64,000 nt of DNA from Actinomycetota bacterium (GCA_009698815.1 WLPJ01000002.1:1-64000); one strand, 5' to 3'; shown: positions 30,703 to 41,542, numbered from the stretch's first letter. Numbers and translations are program-made. The notes: a model not told the origin generated them from the sequence alone.

Positions 30703-31869
30703 GTGGATCTCTTTGAATATCAAGCACGTGACCTCTTTGAAAAACATGGTGTACCTGTTCTTGCCGGCGCTGTAGCCACAACGGATGCTGAAGCATTTAC
30801 AGCGGCATCTGCCATGGGCGGAAAAGTTGTCGTTAAGGCGCAGGTAAAAGTTGGCGGACGTGGCAAAGCAGGCGGCGTAAAACTTGCCGTCGATGCTAAC
30901 GATGCTAAAGAGAAAGCCGGCGCAATTCTAGGCATGGATATTAAAGGCCATACAGTTTATAAAGTAATGATTGCGCAAGCTGCGCCAATTGTTGATGAGT
31001 ATTACATGTCAATTTTGTTAGACCGTTCCAATCGCACATTCCTTGTTATGGCATCTGTTGCAGGTGGCATGGACATTGAAGAAGTTGCACGTACTGCTCC
31101 AGAAAAACTAGCCAAGGTGCCCGTGACTGCAGTTGATGGAATATCACTAGCTAAGGCGAAAGAAATTGTTGAACAAGCAAAATTCCCAGCAGATATCGCT
31201 GATCAAGTTGCCGATGTGCTTGTAAAACTTTGGGAGACATTTAAATCTGAAGATGCAACACTTGTTGAAATAAATCCACTAGTTAAGACTGAAGATGGTC
31301 GCATCATCGCACTCGATGGAAAAGTCACTCTCGATGACAACGCAGATTTTCGCCAACCTACCCACGAAGCACTTGTCGATCATGATTCAGCAAATGTACT
31401 AGAGGCTGCCGCTAAAGAAAAAGGCTTGAACTATGTAAAGCTCGATAACGGTCAAGTTGGAATCATCGGCAACGGTGCAGGGCTTGTGATGTCAACGCTA
31501 GATGTGGTTGCTTACGCTGGTGAAAAATTTGGTGGAATGCGCCCGGCAAACTTCCTTGATATTGGTGGCGGAGCATCTGCTCAAGTAATGGCCGACGGAC
31601 TTTCAATTATTCTGGGCGACCCAGATGTGAAGAGCGTTTTTGTAAATGTTTTCGGTGGAATCACCGCATGTGATGCGGTAGCAAGTGGCATAGTGCAAGC
31701 GTTGGAATTTCTAGGGCCAAAAGCCACTAAGCCAATCGTGGTTCGACTAGATGGAAATAACGTCGTTGAAGGTCGTGCAATTCTTAGTGCTGCAAACCAC
31801 CCGTTGGTTGAACAAGCCGAAACTATGGATGGAGCAGCATCGCGCGCTGCAGAACTGGCGGCGAAGTAA
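30703..31869 (+). CDS. sucC: Succinyl-CoA synthetase (ADP-forming) subunit beta
   Basis: This is the ATP-grasp subunit of the TCA enzyme that converts succinyl-CoA to succinate with ATP formation; 388 aa. The GTG start gives [20 protein letters not shown], the family N-terminus. [18 protein letters not shown] is the nucleotide-binding part, and the C-terminal [20 protein letters not shown] is conserved. It overlaps sucD by one base. The 76-bp upstream gap has a direct repeat GGATTAGGATTA and small CTAGC/GCTAG pairing but no clear promoter. Confidence 0.97.
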   Translation: MDLFEYQARDLFEKHGVPVLAGAVATTDAEAFTAASAMGGKVVVKAQVKVGGRGKAGGVKLAVDANDAKEKAGAILGMDIKGHTVYKVMIAQAAPIVDEYYMSILLDRSNRTFLVMASVAGGMDIEEVARTAPEKLAKVPVTAVDGISLAKAKEIVEQAKFPADIADQVADVLVKLWETFKSEDATLVEINPLVKTEDGRIIALDGKVTLDDNADFRQPTHEALVDHDSANVLEAAAKEKGLNYVKLDNGQVGIIGNGAGLVMSTLDVVAYAGEKFGGMRPANFLDIGGGASAQVMADGLSIILGDPDVKSVFVNVFGGITACDAVASGIVQALEFLGPKATKPIVVRLDGNNVVEGRAILSAANHPLVEQAETMDGAASRAAELAAK

Positions 31870-32750
31870 TGGCGATCTTTATTAATTCAAGCAGCAAGGT
31901 AATTGTTCAGGGAATGACTGGTTCTGAAGGAACCAAGCACACCCGCCGCATGTTGGCATCTGGTACAAAAGTTGTCGGTGGCGTAACACCTGGCAAAGGT
32001 GGCCAGAGCGTTGATATAGATGGAAAGCAGCTTCCGGTTTTCAATACTGTTGCCGAAGCAATCGCAGCAACTGGTGCAAATGTTTCAGTTGTGTTTGTTC
32101 CGCCTAAGTTTGCAAAGGCTGCAGTTATTGATGCAATCGATGCCCAGATGCCTTTGGTTGTTGTAATTACCGAAGGAATTCCGGTACATGATTCTGCGTA
32201 CTTCTATGCGTACTCACTTGAAAAGGGAACAACCCAAATCATCGGCCCTAACTGTCCAGGGCTAATCAGTCCTGAACAATCCAATGTAGGAATTATCCCT
32301 GCAGATATTACAAAGCGCGGGCCAATTGGTCTGGTTTCAAAGTCTGGCACCCTTACTTATCAGATGATGTACGAACTTCGCGATATCGGTTTCTCAACTG
32401 CAGTTGGAATTGGTGGCGATCCAGTTATCGGAACAACGCATATCGATTGCCTAAAAGCTTTTCAAGATGATCCTGACACAACTGCAATAGTTATGATCGG
32501 TGAAATCGGTGGAGATGCCGAAGAACGTGCCGCAGCATTTATCGCCGAATATGTAACCAAGCCAGTTGTTGGTTACGTTGCCGGATTTACCGCTCCTGAA
32601 GGTAAGACGATGGGCCATGCTGGTGCGATAGTTTCTGGTTCATCTGGAACTGCGCAAGGAAAGAAAGATGCGTTAGAGGCTGCAGGTGTAAAAGTGGGAC
32701 AAACTCCAAGTGAAACAGCGCGCTTAATGCGCGCCATTCTCGGTCGCTAA
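31869..32750 (+). CDS. sucD: Succinyl-CoA synthetase (ADP-forming) subunit alpha
   Basis: This is the CoA-binding and phosphohistidine subunit; 293 aa. The CoA-binding region has [18 protein letters not shown], the mid-domain has [13 protein letters not shown], and the phosphorylated His250 lies in [20 protein letters not shown]. It starts on the last base of sucC and is followed by a membrane gene 9 bp later. The order sucC-sucD-perM-purN-purH is kept in Mycobacterium as well. Confidence 0.97.
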   Translation: MAIFINSSSKVIVQGMTGSEGTKHTRRMLASGTKVVGGVTPGKGGQSVDIDGKQLPVFNTVAEAIAATGANVSVVFVPPKFAKAAVIDAIDAQMPLVVVITEGIPVHDSAYFYAYSLEKGTTQIIGPNCPGLISPEQSNVGIIPADITKRGPIGLVSKSGTLTYQMMYELRDIGFSTAVGIGGDPVIGTTHIDCLKAFQDDPDTTAIVMIGEIGGDAEERAAAFIAEYVTKPVVGYVAGFTAPEGKTMGHAGAIVSGSSGTAQGKKDALEAAGVKVGQTPSETARLMRAILGR

Positions 32751-32759
32751 GGCCCATCC

Positions 32760-33833
32760 ATGTTGCAACGTGTCCTAGCGGTCTCGTTTGCACAAGTCTT
32801 GCGTAGCGTTGCACTTCTTCTTCTGCCGCTGGCATTTGTATCGCTCATTGCTTGGGCGACCGCCGGCAGCGCAACTGGAAATACCTCAGATCCGATGCGC
32901 GCAGCCATCTGGCTCTGGTTGGGCGCCCATCACATTCCATTTTTCTTAAACGGTGCCGCAACTGGATATTTGTCTTTTCTGCCAATCGGCGCAATTTTCT
33001 TGCCCTTCTTTGCCATACGCACCGGATTTAATCGCTCGCTGGCAAAATTGCACGGTGACTTTCATAACCTAAATAGTGTGCGGTCAATATTCTCAATTCA
33101 ATACGCAGTCATTGCAACGCTACTAGCTCTCTTTAGTAGTTCATCGACAGTTAGTTCGCAGTGGTATTTGGCCCCCATATTTGCGTTTTTGATTTCGTAT
33201 TTAGCATCCCTTACTGCAGGAACACGTTTTCATCTTTCGCAGGCGGTTAGTTATGCCAGTCGAGTCCTGGCCATTTTAATCGGTGCATCATTTATTGCCT
33301 TAACGCTATTGATCTTTACACATGTTTCACTCTTTAAAGATATTTCAATAGTCCTGCAACCAGGGATATTCGGTTCGCTCTTGCTCTTTGCGCTAAATCT
33401 TTTCTACCTACCTAACGCCGCTATTGCAGTGCTTTCATATTTCACAGGTACAGGTTTCGCAGTTGGCGCCGACACTTTAGTTTCGCCATTTACTAACAAT
33501 TTGGGTGGCATACCTGCCTTGCCGTTGTTGGCAATTCTTCCAACAACATCATCTAAATGGGCCTTGCTCGCAATTATTGTAGTGATCGCAGTCGGTGCAC
33601 TCTTAGCAATGTGGGCGTTGGCATCTGGTACACGCTCGCTAATTCAGGCTTTGATCTTGATCGCAGTTTCGATCTCGGTATTGGGTTATCTAGCAAGTGG
33701 TTCGCTAATGACTGATGCAATGAGCGCAGTTGGTGTTTCTGTTTGGAAGTTATCCGCCTCATTAGCCTTAGAAATTGGCTTAGGCGTTGCCTTGATGGTC
33801 TTGCTCCCGCAGATTAGATTGCGCAGGCGATGA
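32760..33833 (+). CDS. perM: PerM-like integral membrane protein (DUF6350)
   Basis: This 357-aa polytopic membrane protein has about nine or ten hydrophobic segments and no catalytic motif that I recognise. The location between sucD and purN matches Mycobacterium perM (Rv0955), a cell-division membrane protein that stabilises FtsB, and the DUF6350 family is found at this place across actinobacteria. The assignment rests mainly on position and topology. No SD is visible before ATG 32760; it overlaps purN by 4 bp (ATGA). Confidence 0.7.
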   Translation: MLQRVLAVSFAQVLRSVALLLLPLAFVSLIAWATAGSATGNTSDPMRAAIWLWLGAHHIPFFLNGAATGYLSFLPIGAIFLPFFAIRTGFNRSLAKLHGDFHNLNSVRSIFSIQYAVIATLLALFSSSSTVSSQWYLAPIFAFLISYLASLTAGTRFHLSQAVSYASRVLAILIGASFIALTLLIFTHVSLFKDISIVLQPGIFGSLLLFALNLFYLPNAAIAVLSYFTGTGFAVGADTLVSPFTNNLGGIPALPLLAILPTTSSKWALLAIIVVIAVGALLAMWALASGTRSLIQALILIAVSISVLGYLASGSLMTDAMSAVGVSVWKLSASLALEIGLGVALMVLLPQIRLRRR

Positions 33834-34405
33834 TGACAAAAGCACGCTTGGTAATTATGGCATCTGGCAATGGATCAATTGCACAATCAATAATTGATGC
33901 AGCCGCCAGCAAAGTATTGGATGCGCAAGTAGTTGGATTGATCTGCGATAAAGAAGGCGCTCAAGTCTTGCAACGTGCAAAGGACGCCGGAATTCAGACT
34001 TATTTGGCTCCGATGAAGTCAGACCGAAAGTTATGGGATAGCGAAATGATAAATACACTTGAAGAACTAAGCCCTGATCTGGTGGTTAGCGCTGGATTTA
34101 TGAGGATTTTATCTGCTGAGTGCGTGGCACGTTTTCGGATCGTAAATAGCCATCCCGCGCTGCTGCCACTTTTCCCAGGGGCCCATGCGGTGCGCGATGC
34201 GCTGGCAGCTGGCGCCAAGGAGACAGGTACAACTATTCATTGGGTTGATAGCGGAGTTGATACTGGTGAAATAATCGCGCAAGAAATTGTGGCAATAAAT
34301 GGCAGTGATACAGAAGCGAGCCTGCACGAGCGCATTAAGATTGCTGAACGCAAGTTATTCGTTGCAACTTTGCAATCACTTTTAGCCGATCACGTGAGGT
34401 CCTGA
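33830..34405 (+). CDS. purN: Phosphoribosylglycinamide formyltransferase
   Basis: PurN formylates GAR with 10-formyl-THF in purine synthesis; 191 aa. Catalytic Asn and His are in [18 protein letters not shown], and the catalytic Asp is in [15 protein letters not shown]. The N-terminal phosphate-binding loop reads [11 protein letters not shown], where most members have GSN, so this loop is slightly altered. It overlaps the PerM-like gene and purH; the pair purN-purH covers two formyl-transfer steps, and folD downstream supplies the folate. Confidence 0.93.
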   Translation: MMTKARLVIMASGNGSIAQSIIDAAASKVLDAQVVGLICDKEGAQVLQRAKDAGIQTYLAPMKSDRKLWDSEMINTLEELSPDLVVSAGFMRILSAECVARFRIVNSHPALLPLFPGAHAVRDALAAGAKETGTTIHWVDSGVDTGEIIAQEIVAINGSDTEASLHERIKIAERKLFVATLQSLLADHVRS

Positions 34406-35946
34406 TGCCAGATCGCAAAAAAATTAGACGCGCACTTGTTAGCGTCTATGACAAAGATCGACTCCTTGAACTTGGAGCGGCTTTAACGGGTGCCGGTATT
34501 GAAATTATTTCAACTGGTTCGACTGCAAAAACGTTGCAAGGTGGCGGCTTTGCTGTGACTGAAGTAAGTACCTATACAGGTTTTCCTGAAATTATGGGTG
34601 GACGCGTAAAGACGCTGCACCCAAAGATTCACTCTGGAATCTTGGCTGATCAAAGCAATCCCGAGCACTTACAAGCAATTGCAGAATTAGATATCGAACC
34701 CTTTGATTTAGTTGTAATCAACTTGTATCCGTTCTTAGAAACAATTTCATCAGGCGCCGCTTATGCCGAATGTATTGAGCAAATTGATATTGGCGGGCCT
34801 TCTATGTTGCGTGGGGCTGCAAAAAATCACGGATCTGTTGCGGTAATCGCTAAACCTGCACAATACGATGCGCTCTTTGCCGCCCTTAAGGCGGGCGGGA
34901 CCACTCTTGATGAGCGTCGCAATTTCGCGCTCGAAGTCTTTCGTACAACTGCAGAATACGATTTAACAATCGCTAGTTGGTTGGGCACGCAGATCAGCAC
35001 CGAAATTCCTGATTGGTTTGGTCTTATTTTCAAGCGCGAGAGCTCACTTCGCTACGGCGAGAACCCACACCAAAGTGCAGCTATTTATCGTGGTGGCCCT
35101 GCCGGAATCGTTAACGCGATTCAAAGCCATGGCAAAGAGATGTCATTTAATAATTACACCGATGCTGATGCGGCCTGGCGCGCAGCTTTAGATCATTCCG
35201 AACCATGTGTTGCGATCATTAAACATGCCAACCCTTGTGGCGTTGCGATTGGCAAAGATATCGCGTCCGCCTATCTAGCAGCGCACGCCTGTGATCCTGT
35301 TTCAGCATTCGGAGGAGTTGTTGCGGCTAATCGAAAAGTGAGCGTTGCAATGGCACAACCGCTTTCGGAAGTTTTTACCGAAGTGATTATTGCTCCGGAG
35401 TACGAACCAGAAGCGCTAGAGATTTTGATGCGCAAACCATCAATTCGGATTTTGACTTGTTCAGACACTTCGCTTTCACCGCTAGAAATACGCCCAGTAT
35501 CTGGCGGCGTTCTTCTTCAAAATACTGACAAGATTGCTGCGCCCGGAGATGATTGCGCAAATTGGAAACAAGTTACTGGTGCAAAACTTTCTAAGGAAGT
35601 AATGGCAGATCTGCAATTTGCCTGGCATGCAGTACGCGCAGTCAAGAGCAATGCAATTTTGTTGGCAAAAGATGGTGCTGCAGTCGGTATCGGAATGGGC
35701 CAAGTAAACCGAGTTGATTCTGCCAAGTTAGCAATCGATCGCGCAGGCAATCGCGCAACTGGCAGTGTTGCGGCAAGTGATGCCTTCTTCCCATTTGCAG
35801 ATGGTCTACAAATTCTGATTGATGGTGGCATCACCGCTGTCGTGCAACCAGGTGGAAGCGTGCGCGATGAAGAAGTTATTGCTGCCGCAAACTCTGCTGG
35901 AATCGCCATGTTTTTCACGGGAACCCGCCATTTCTCGCACGCGTAA
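34405..35946 (+). CDS. purH: Bifunctional AICAR transformylase / IMP cyclohydrolase
   Basis: PurH carries out the last two steps to IMP; 513 aa. The N-terminal cyclohydrolase (MGS-like) domain shows [20 protein letters not shown] and [13 protein letters not shown]. The AICAR transformylase domain shows [27 protein letters not shown] and the C-terminal [11 protein letters not shown]. It shares one base with purN. The next gene, folD, begins 39 bp later with a separate -10 element. Confidence 0.97.
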   Translation: MPDRKKIRRALVSVYDKDRLLELGAALTGAGIEIISTGSTAKTLQGGGFAVTEVSTYTGFPEIMGGRVKTLHPKIHSGILADQSNPEHLQAIAELDIEPFDLVVINLYPFLETISSGAAYAECIEQIDIGGPSMLRGAAKNHGSVAVIAKPAQYDALFAALKAGGTTLDERRNFALEVFRTTAEYDLTIASWLGTQISTEIPDWFGLIFKRESSLRYGENPHQSAAIYRGGPAGIVNAIQSHGKEMSFNNYTDADAAWRAALDHSEPCVAIIKHANPCGVAIGKDIASAYLAAHACDPVSAFGGVVAANRKVSVAMAQPLSEVFTEVIIAPEYEPEALEILMRKPSIRILTCSDTSLSPLEIRPVSGGVLLQNTDKIAAPGDDCANWKQVTGAKLSKEVMADLQFAWHAVRAVKSNAILLAKDGAAVGIGMGQVNRVDSAKLAIDRAGNRATGSVAASDAFFPFADGLQILIDGGITAVVQPGGSVRDEEVIAAANSAGIAMFFTGTRHFSHA

Positions 35947-35971
35947 CTTCGCTACTGACCAGACCTTCTAA

Positions 35972-35977
35972 TAGGAT
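35972..35977 (+). promoter_or_regulatory. -10 element for leaderless folD
   Basis: TAGGAT (TANNNT) lies 7 nt before the folD ATG at 35985, with no SD sequence. Spacing is identical to acpS and pcrA in this window. Confidence 0.5.
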
Positions 35978-35984
35978 CACCAAT

Positions 35985-36827
35985 ATGAGCGCGAAAATTC
36001 TTGATGGCAAAGCCTTAGCGGCCAGCGCCAAAGCGGAACTCGCTGTTCGCATTACAAAGCTAAAGGCTGCCGGCATAACTCCCGGACTTGGCACAGTTCT
36101 AGTTGGTGATGACCCAGGATCCCTTTCCTACGTTGCCGGCAAGCACCGCGACTGCCAAGAAGTCGGCGCTAAATCTATTCGCATAGATTTAAAGGCAGAT
36201 GCCAGCGAGGCAGATGTACTGGCGGCAATAAAAGATTTGAATCAAGCAAGTGATTGCACTGGATACATTGTCCAACTGCCTTTGCCGCGCGGAGTTAACA
36301 CTCAGAAAATATTAGAGGCGATCGATCCCGCAAAAGACGCGGATGGATTGCACCCAATTAACTTAGGTCGCTTAGTTGCTGGTTATGATGCACCGCTGCC
36401 GTGTACTCCACGTGCAATAGTTGAATTAATTAACCACTACAAAATTCCACTGGCAGGTGCCGAAGTTGTTGTGATTGGCCGCGGCTTAACTGTGGGACGA
36501 CCACTTGGTTTATTACTTTCCCGTAAGCAAGAAAATGCCACCGTAACTTTGACCCACACTGGCACTAAGGATTTACTTTCACATACAAAACGTGCCGACA
36601 TAATTGTGGCCGCAATTGGCAGCGCACATTTTTTAAAGGCAGATTCCATCAAATCTGGTGCAACGGTTATAGATGTCGGGATATCCCGAACTGATTCAGG
36701 TTTAGTTGGCGATGTAGATCCAGCAGTGATGGCCGTTGCATCCTTTGTCGCACCAATGCCCGGTGGTGTTGGTCCGATGACTCGTGTCATGCTGTTAACA
36801 AATGTGGTTGAAGCATGCGAGAGATAA
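35985..36827 (+). CDS. folD: Methylene-THF dehydrogenase / methenyl-THF cyclohydrolase
   Basis: FolD interconverts 5,10-methylene-THF and 10-formyl-THF, the formyl donor used by PurN and PurH; 280 aa. The catalytic lysine region is [13 protein letters not shown], the substrate motif is [12 protein letters not shown], the PCTP-like segment is [12 protein letters not shown], and the cofactor-binding stretch is [17 protein letters not shown]. The C-terminal [14 protein letters not shown] is conserved. It overlaps a DUF3017 gene by 13 bp. Probably transcribed from its own leaderless promoter. Confidence 0.96.
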   Translation: MSAKILDGKALAASAKAELAVRITKLKAAGITPGLGTVLVGDDPGSLSYVAGKHRDCQEVGAKSIRIDLKADASEADVLAAIKDLNQASDCTGYIVQLPLPRGVNTQKILEAIDPAKDADGLHPINLGRLVAGYDAPLPCTPRAIVELINHYKIPLAGAEVVVIGRGLTVGRPLGLLLSRKQENATVTLTHTGTKDLLSHTKRADIIVAAIGSAHFLKADSIKSGATVIDVGISRTDSGLVGDVDPAVMAVASFVAPMPGGVGPMTRVMLLTNVVEACER

Positions 36828-37051
36828 ATACCTTCGGTGTGCGCCTGGCCTATCTGCTAGTTATCGCTGGGTTCTTGGGCGGCGCATTTTCATTTGTCCG
36901 CCTGGGTTCAATAGCGATCGCAATCGGGATGGCAATTATCACTCTGGCTAATTGGCAAGCAGGGAAAAGTGGAAAAGTTGAGCGTTATTTAGCGCTGGCG
37001 ATAGCGCTTTCCCTCTTGGCCGTGGCAATCTCGCTTCCTCGCGGGTTGTAG
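36815..37051 (+). CDS. DUF3017 small membrane protein
   Basis: A 78-aa protein with two or three hydrophobic helices ([47 protein letters not shown]). A small membrane protein of this family (DUF3017) commonly sits right after folD in actinobacteria. The function is unknown. It starts 13 bp inside folD in another frame, so it must be cotranslated, and it is followed by mdh after a short promoter-like gap. Confidence 0.75.
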   Translation: MREINTFGVRLAYLLVIAGFLGGAFSFVRLGSIAIAIGMAIITLANWQAGKSGKVERYLALAIALSLLAVAISLPRGL

Positions 37052-37071
37052 AGTTTATCTTGACGTCAAGA
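37049..37071 (+). promoter_or_regulatory. Putative mdh promoter element with 14-bp palindrome
   Basis: TAGAGT (37049-37054) is a TANNNT hexamer without a clear -35. A perfect 14-bp palindrome TCTTGACGTCAAGA (37058-37071) covers the expected start site and lies 13 nt before the mdh ATG. It looks like an operator for a dimeric regulator; the regulator is not known. Confidence 0.45.
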
Positions 37072-37084
37072 GAAAGAGTTTTCC

Positions 37085-38035
37085 ATGTCTAAGAAAGTTA
37101 CTGTGGTCGGTGCCGGCTTTTATGGATCAACGACAGCGTTACGTTTGGCTGAATACAACATTTTCGACACTGTAGTTCTAACAGATATTCTCGAAGGCAA
37201 GCCAGAAGGTTTGGCGCTAGATATGAACCAATCACGTTCTATCGAAGGATTTGAAACAAAGATAATTGGCGCGACAACAACTGCCGATGGCGCAGGATAT
37301 GAAGCTACTGCAAACTCAGATGTCGTTGTGATTACTGCCGGTCTGCCACGCAAGCCAGGTATGAGCCGCATGGATCTAATTGGAGTAAATGCCGGAATCG
37401 TTCGCGGGGTTGCTGAAAATATTGCAAAACATTCACCGAACGCTGTCATCATCGTGGTTTCAAATCCGCTTGATGAAATGACCGCGCTTACACAGATCGC
37501 AACTAACTTTCCAAAGCATCGCGTAATCGGCCAAGCCGGAATGCTTGATACGGCTCGCTTTACCAATTTCGTTGCTGAAAAGTTAGCCGTTAAAGTTTCA
37601 GCAGTCAAGACGCTCACCCTTGGCTCACATGGTGACACCATGGTTCCAGTCCCAAGCCGTTGCACAGTCAACGGCCAGCCACTTGCTGATCTACTTTCGC
37701 AAAGTGAAATTGATGATCTAGTTGATCGCACTCGCAATGGTGGCGCCGAAGTTGTTGCCTTACTTAAAACTGGTTCTGCTTATTACGCACCATCTGCTGC
37801 TGCCGCCAGAATGGCAAAAGCGGTTATCGAAGATTCAGGTGCGGTAATGCCAGTTTGTGCATGGGTTGATGGCGAATACGGAATTTCAGGCGTTTACCTC
37901 GGCGTCGAGGCTGAAATCGGTCGCTCAGGTGTGAAGAAAGTTGTAGAAACAAAACTTACAGATTCTGAACTAGCTGGCTTAAAAGAGGCAGCCGAGGCAG
38001 TTCGCGCCAAGCAAGCAGATGTACTAACTCTCTAA
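37085..38035 (+). CDS. mdh: Malate dehydrogenase (LDH-like, NAD-dependent)
   Basis: Mdh oxidises malate to oxaloacetate in the TCA cycle; 316 aa, of the LDH-like type. The Rossmann loop is VVGAGFYGS, and Asp34 suggests NAD. The substrate loop has Arg89 and Arg95 (GLPRKPGMSRMDL); the catalytic His182 is in LGSHGDTMVP. Arg at the specificity loop marks it as malate rather than lactate dehydrogenase. It begins 33 bp after the DUF3017 gene and is followed 35 bp later by icd, so two TCA steps are adjacent. Confidence 0.93.
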   Translation: MSKKVTVVGAGFYGSTTALRLAEYNIFDTVVLTDILEGKPEGLALDMNQSRSIEGFETKIIGATTTADGAGYEATANSDVVVITAGLPRKPGMSRMDLIGVNAGIVRGVAENIAKHSPNAVIIVVSNPLDEMTALTQIATNFPKHRVIGQAGMLDTARFTNFVAEKLAVKVSAVKTLTLGSHGDTMVPVPSRCTVNGQPLADLLSQSEIDDLVDRTRNGGAEVVALLKTGSAYYAPSAAAARMAKAVIEDSGAVMPVCAWVDGEYGISGVYLGVEAEIGRSGVKKVVETKLTDSELAGLKEAAEAVRAKQADVLTL

Positions 38036-38070
38036 TAAGTATTAAGACGATAAATTAAAAAGGAAGCAAA

Positions 38071-39285
38071 ATGAGCAAAATCAAAGTAACCGGCACCGTT
38101 GTTGAGCTAGACGGCGATGAGATGACCCGCATTATTTGGCAGTTCATCAAGGATTCCTTGATCCTTCCTTACTTAGATGTAAATCTCGAGTACTACGACC
38201 TGGGCATGGAACATCGCGATGCAACTGATGATCAAGTAACAATTGACTCTGCCCGCGCAATCCAGAAACATGGCGTTGGTATTAAGTGCGCAACGATTAC
38301 TCCTGATGAAGCTCGCGTTGAAGAGTTCGGCCTTAAGAAGATGTGGAAATCACCAAATGGCACAATCCGCAATATCTTGGGCGGCGTTATCTTCCGCGAA
38401 CCGATCATTATCTCTAACGTGCCACGTTTGGTTCCACACTGGACAAAACCAATCGTTATCGGTCGCCACGCTTTCGGAGATCAATACCGCGCTACAGATT
38501 TCAAAGTTCCAGGGCCAGGAAAGGTAACTCTTTCATATGTCCCGGCCGATGGTACTGCGCCAGTTATTCACGAAGTTTATGATTTCAAATCTTCGGGTGT
38601 AGCGCTAGCGATGTATAACGTTGATGATTCAATTCGCGACTTTGCCCGCGCATCTCTTAACTACGGTTTGCTGCGCAAATTCCCGGTTTATCTATCAACA
38701 AAGAACACAATTCTTAAGGCATACGATGGTCGCTTCAAAGATATCTTTGAAGAGATTTTTCTAGCAGAATTTAAGACACAATTCGATGCTGCAGGTATTT
38801 GGTATGAGCATCGCCTAATCGATGACATGGTGGCTATGTCACTACGTATGGATGGTGGCTACGTCTGGGCCTGTAAGAACTACGACGGCGATGTGCAATC
38901 AGATACCGTCGCCCAAGGTTATGGTTCACTCGGTTTGATGACCTCAGTACTTAAGACTCCAGATGGAATGATCTGCGAATCAGAGGCTGCTCACGGAACT
39001 GTTACTCGCCACTATCGCGATCACCAAGCGGGTAAGGCGACATCAACAAACCCAATCGCATCAATCTTTGCTTGGACACAAGGTTTGGCACATCGCGCAA
39101 AGTTAGATAACAACGCTGAACTGGCTAAGTTCTGCGCAACTCTTGAGCGCGTATGTATCGAAACGGTGGAAACTGGCAAGATGACTAAAGATCTTGCGAT
39201 GCTAATTTCTAAGACAGCCCCATGGCAAACTACTCAGGAATTCCTTAATTCAATTGATGAAAACTTGAAAGTTGCAATGGCTTAA
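38071..39285 (+). CDS. icd: NADP-dependent isocitrate dehydrogenase (type II, eukaryote-like)
   Basis: Icd decarboxylates isocitrate to 2-oxoglutarate; 404 aa, the homodimeric subtype that resembles eukaryotic IDH1/2 rather than E. coli Icd. Characteristic segments are [49 protein letters not shown] and [28 protein letters not shown] precedes ATG 38071. Its stop codon lies in the first copy of a 15-bp tandem duplication (39273-39302) that ends right at the next start. Confidence 0.96.
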   Translation: MSKIKVTGTVVELDGDEMTRIIWQFIKDSLILPYLDVNLEYYDLGMEHRDATDDQVTIDSARAIQKHGVGIKCATITPDEARVEEFGLKKMWKSPNGTIRNILGGVIFREPIIISNVPRLVPHWTKPIVIGRHAFGDQYRATDFKVPGPGKVTLSYVPADGTAPVIHEVYDFKSSGVALAMYNVDDSIRDFARASLNYGLLRKFPVYLSTKNTILKAYDGRFKDIFEEIFLAEFKTQFDAAGIWYEHRLIDDMVAMSLRMDGGYVWACKNYDGDVQSDTVAQGYGSLGLMTSVLKTPDGMICESEAAHGTVTRHYRDHQAGKATSTNPIASIFAWTQGLAHRAKLDNNAELAKFCATLERVCIETVETGKMTKDLAMLISKTAPWQTTQEFLNSIDENLKVAMA

Positions 39286-39302
39286 AGTGCAATGGCTTAA
39301 AG
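39273..39302 (+). repeat. Perfect 15-bp tandem duplication at the icd stop
   Basis: TGCAATGGCTTAAAG occurs twice head-to-tail (39273-39287 and 39288-39302). The first copy contains the last icd codons and stop; the second fills the gap and abuts the next ATG at 39303. Confidence 0.95.
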
Positions 39303-40010
39303 ATGAAAAATGATCAATCAGGTGCCCTTGCACTAGTTGGTTCAGGTGAATACTTGCCAAAATTGCAGGCCCTAGAACAAGAGCTCCTGCGCTTAGGTAT
39401 TTCTCGCGGTAAATCCAAGACCTATATTCAGATTCCAACAGCTGCTGGAAAAGAAGGCGATGATCGCTTAGATTTCTGGCGACAACGTGGCGCCGAACAA
39501 GGTGCGCGCATTGGCTGCGAAGTTAAATACTTGCCAGTGCTCACGCGCGATGATGCCCACAACCCACAATGGATTGAAGAGATAAAAAACGCTGGACTTA
39601 TCTATTTTTCCGGGGGAGATCCTGTTCACCTATGTGAGATTTTCTCACAAACTCCGATGTGGCAGGCAATTGTTTCAGCGTGGCAGGAAGGTGCATCCCT
39701 TGCAGGTTGTTCTGCTGGAGCGATGGCCTTTGGCGGAAAGATAATTGGTATTCGCCGCTCTCAAATGAGTGACGGGCTAAGCCTTCTGCCCGAAATCGAA
39801 GTTATCCCACACTATGACAAATTCTTAGGATGGTTGCCAGATCGAGTTGCGGCAGCCATTGTGCGAAAAGATGCTAACACCGCCCTCTTGGGTATCGATG
39901 AAAATACTGCCTTAGTTTTAACTGATAAATGGCACAAGTATGGCTCAGGGAACGTGCATGTATTACGCGGTGAATTTGAAATAAGTGATGAGCCATTTCC
40001 CATTAACTAG
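39303..40010 (+). CDS. Peptidase S51 / type 1 glutamine amidotransferase-like protein
   Basis: The 235-aa protein belongs to the S51 superfamily (peptidase E, cyanophycinase). The nucleophile elbow is [12 protein letters not shown], giving Ser137; FSGGDPVHL (102-110) is the preceding conserved loop; IPHYDKF supplies His170. Cyanophycinases degrade the storage polymer cyanophycin, and acI genomes have been reported to carry such genes, but this protein is shorter than typical cyanophycinases, so peptidase E-like or unknown hydrolase activity is equally possible. It starts after the duplicated icd tail and ends 20 bp before araA. Confidence 0.72.
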   Translation: MKNDQSGALALVGSGEYLPKLQALEQELLRLGISRGKSKTYIQIPTAAGKEGDDRLDFWRQRGAEQGARIGCEVKYLPVLTRDDAHNPQWIEEIKNAGLIYFSGGDPVHLCEIFSQTPMWQAIVSAWQEGASLAGCSAGAMAFGGKIIGIRRSQMSDGLSLLPEIEVIPHYDKFLGWLPDRVAAAIVRKDANTALLGIDENTALVLTDKWHKYGSGNVHVLRGEFEISDEPFPIN

Positions 40011-40018
40011 CGCTCATG

Positions 40019-40024
40019 TACTAT
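40019..40024 (+). promoter_or_regulatory. -10 element for leaderless araA
   Basis: TACTAT (TANNNT) lies 6 nt before ATG 40031 and just after an earlier in-frame ATG at 40016. The position favours 40031 as the start codon. Confidence 0.45.
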
Positions 40025-40030
40025 TCGCAA

Positions 40031-41542
40031 ATGAAGTCACTTAGCGAAAAAGGTTTAGAGGTTTGGTTTCTAACAGGCAGCCAACCCCTTTATGGCGCAG
40101 ACATATTGGCCCAAGTTGCAGATCAATCTAAGCAAGTAGTTGCAACGCTAAATGCGGCTAGTGAACTTCCAATCAAGGCCACCTGGAAACCGGTATTAAC
40201 AACACCTGAAGATATTAAGGCGCTCTGCCTTGAAGCATCTGCTAATCCAAATTGCATCGGTGTCATAACCTGGATGCACACATTTTCTCCAGCCAAGATG
40301 TGGATCGGTGGGCTAAATGCGCTACAGGTACCGATCTTGCATTTAAATACCCAAGCGAATTCCGAGCTTCCATGGGAAAGCATCGATATGGATTTTATGA
40401 ATCTAAACCAAGCAGCACATGGTGATCGCGAACATGGACATGTTCAAGCGCGCTTGCACCTGCCCCGCAAAGTTGTTGCTGGCCATGTATCAGATAAAAA
40501 AGTTTCAGCGCGTATTGGGCACTGGATGCGCGCCGCAATTGGTTGGAACACAGCCCAGAATTTAAAAGTGGCTCGCTTCGGTGACAATATGCGTTTTGTC
40601 GCAGTTACTGACGGCGATAAGACAAGTGCGCAGATCACTCTAGGAATGTCTATCGAGGCATACGGAGTTAACGCATTGGTTGATGCTGTTGCAGCTGTAA
40701 ATCCTGCTGCAATTGATGCCCTCGTTGCCGAATACGAACGGATCTTTGAAGTCTCTGCCGAACTTAAAAAAGGTGGAGCCCGCCACGATTCACTGCGTTA
40801 TCAAGCATCCCTTGAAATCGCACTTGAAACCTTCTTAACCGCTGGAAATTTCACTGCATTCACAACTAACTTCGAAGATTTGGGTGCGCTAAAGCAACTG
40901 CCAGGTTTGGCAGTGCAACGCATGATGTCTAAAGGTTATGGCTTTGGTGGAGAAGGCGACTGGAAAACTTCAGCGCTGCTGCGCATTATCAAAAGCATGA
41001 CTGAAGGCTTGCCAGGGGGAACTTCCTTTATGGAGGATTACACCTATCACTTTGGTCCAGGTGAACCTAAAGTTCTGGGCGCGCATATGCTGGAAGTTTG
41101 TCCCACAATCACCGACCAGAAACCAAAGTGCGAAATTCATCCACTTGGTATTGGCGGCAAAGATGATCCAGTCCGTTTGGTATTTAACGCAACACCTGCC
41201 CAGGGTCGCGTTGTTGGCTTGATGGATATTGGTGATCGCTTCCGAATTGTTTCTAACGACATCGAAGTTGTTAAGCCAGATAAAGAACTTAAAAAATTAC
41301 CTGTTGCGTGTGCAGTTTGGAAACCGGCGCCATCACTTGCCACATCGGCCGAATCCTGGATCTATGCCGGCGGGTCTCACCATACGGTCCTAAGCACATC
41401 CCTAGATATCGAGACCTTAAATGACTTTGCCAATATCGCCCAGGTCGAACATTTGCGGATTTCTGCCTCGACCACCAGCGAGGAATTCCATAAGGAAATC
41501 AAGTGGAATGGCGCCTTTTACAAACTCTCATCCCTGACCTGA
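40031..41542 (+). CDS. araA: L-arabinose isomerase
   Basis: AraA converts L-arabinose to L-ribulose; 503 aa, the usual length. It shows the family N-terminus [12 protein letters not shown], the acidic catalytic segments [15 protein letters not shown] and [12 protein letters not shown], and the C-terminal GGSHHTVLS with metal-binding His. ATG 40031 is chosen over ATG 40016 because of the TACTAT hexamer between them. No araB or araD is present here, so the remaining steps must be elsewhere or the enzyme uses another sugar. The sugar ABC transporter genes follow after 177 bp. Confidence 0.9.
   Translation: MKSLSEKGLEVWFLTGSQPLYGADILAQVADQSKQVVATLNAASELPIKATWKPVLTTPEDIKALCLEASANPNCIGVITWMHTFSPAKMWIGGLNALQVPILHLNTQANSELPWESIDMDFMNLNQAAHGDREHGHVQARLHLPRKVVAGHVSDKKVSARIGHWMRAAIGWNTAQNLKVARFGDNMRFVAVTDGDKTSAQITLGMSIEAYGVNALVDAVAAVNPAAIDALVAEYERIFEVSAELKKGGARHDSLRYQASLEIALETFLTAGNFTAFTTNFEDLGALKQLPGLAVQRMMSKGYGFGGEGDWKTSALLRIIKSMTEGLPGGTSFMEDYTYHFGPGEPKVLGAHMLEVCPTITDQKPKCEIHPLGIGGKDDPVRLVFNATPAQGRVVGLMDIGDRFRIVSNDIEVVKPDKELKKLPVACAVWKPAPSLATSAESWIYAGGSHHTVLSTSLDIETLNDFANIAQVEHLRISASTTSEEFHKEIKWNGAFYKLSSLT

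Noticed and set aside
37120-37737. 205-codon open frame on the minus strand inside mdh
   Set aside because: Antisense shadow of a clear, conserved mdh; no family resemblance, no RBS or promoter of its own.
39303-40010. Firm call as cyanophycinase
   Set aside because: Family-level motifs fit the S51 clan but the protein is shorter than typical cyanophycinases and specificity residues could not be confirmed.
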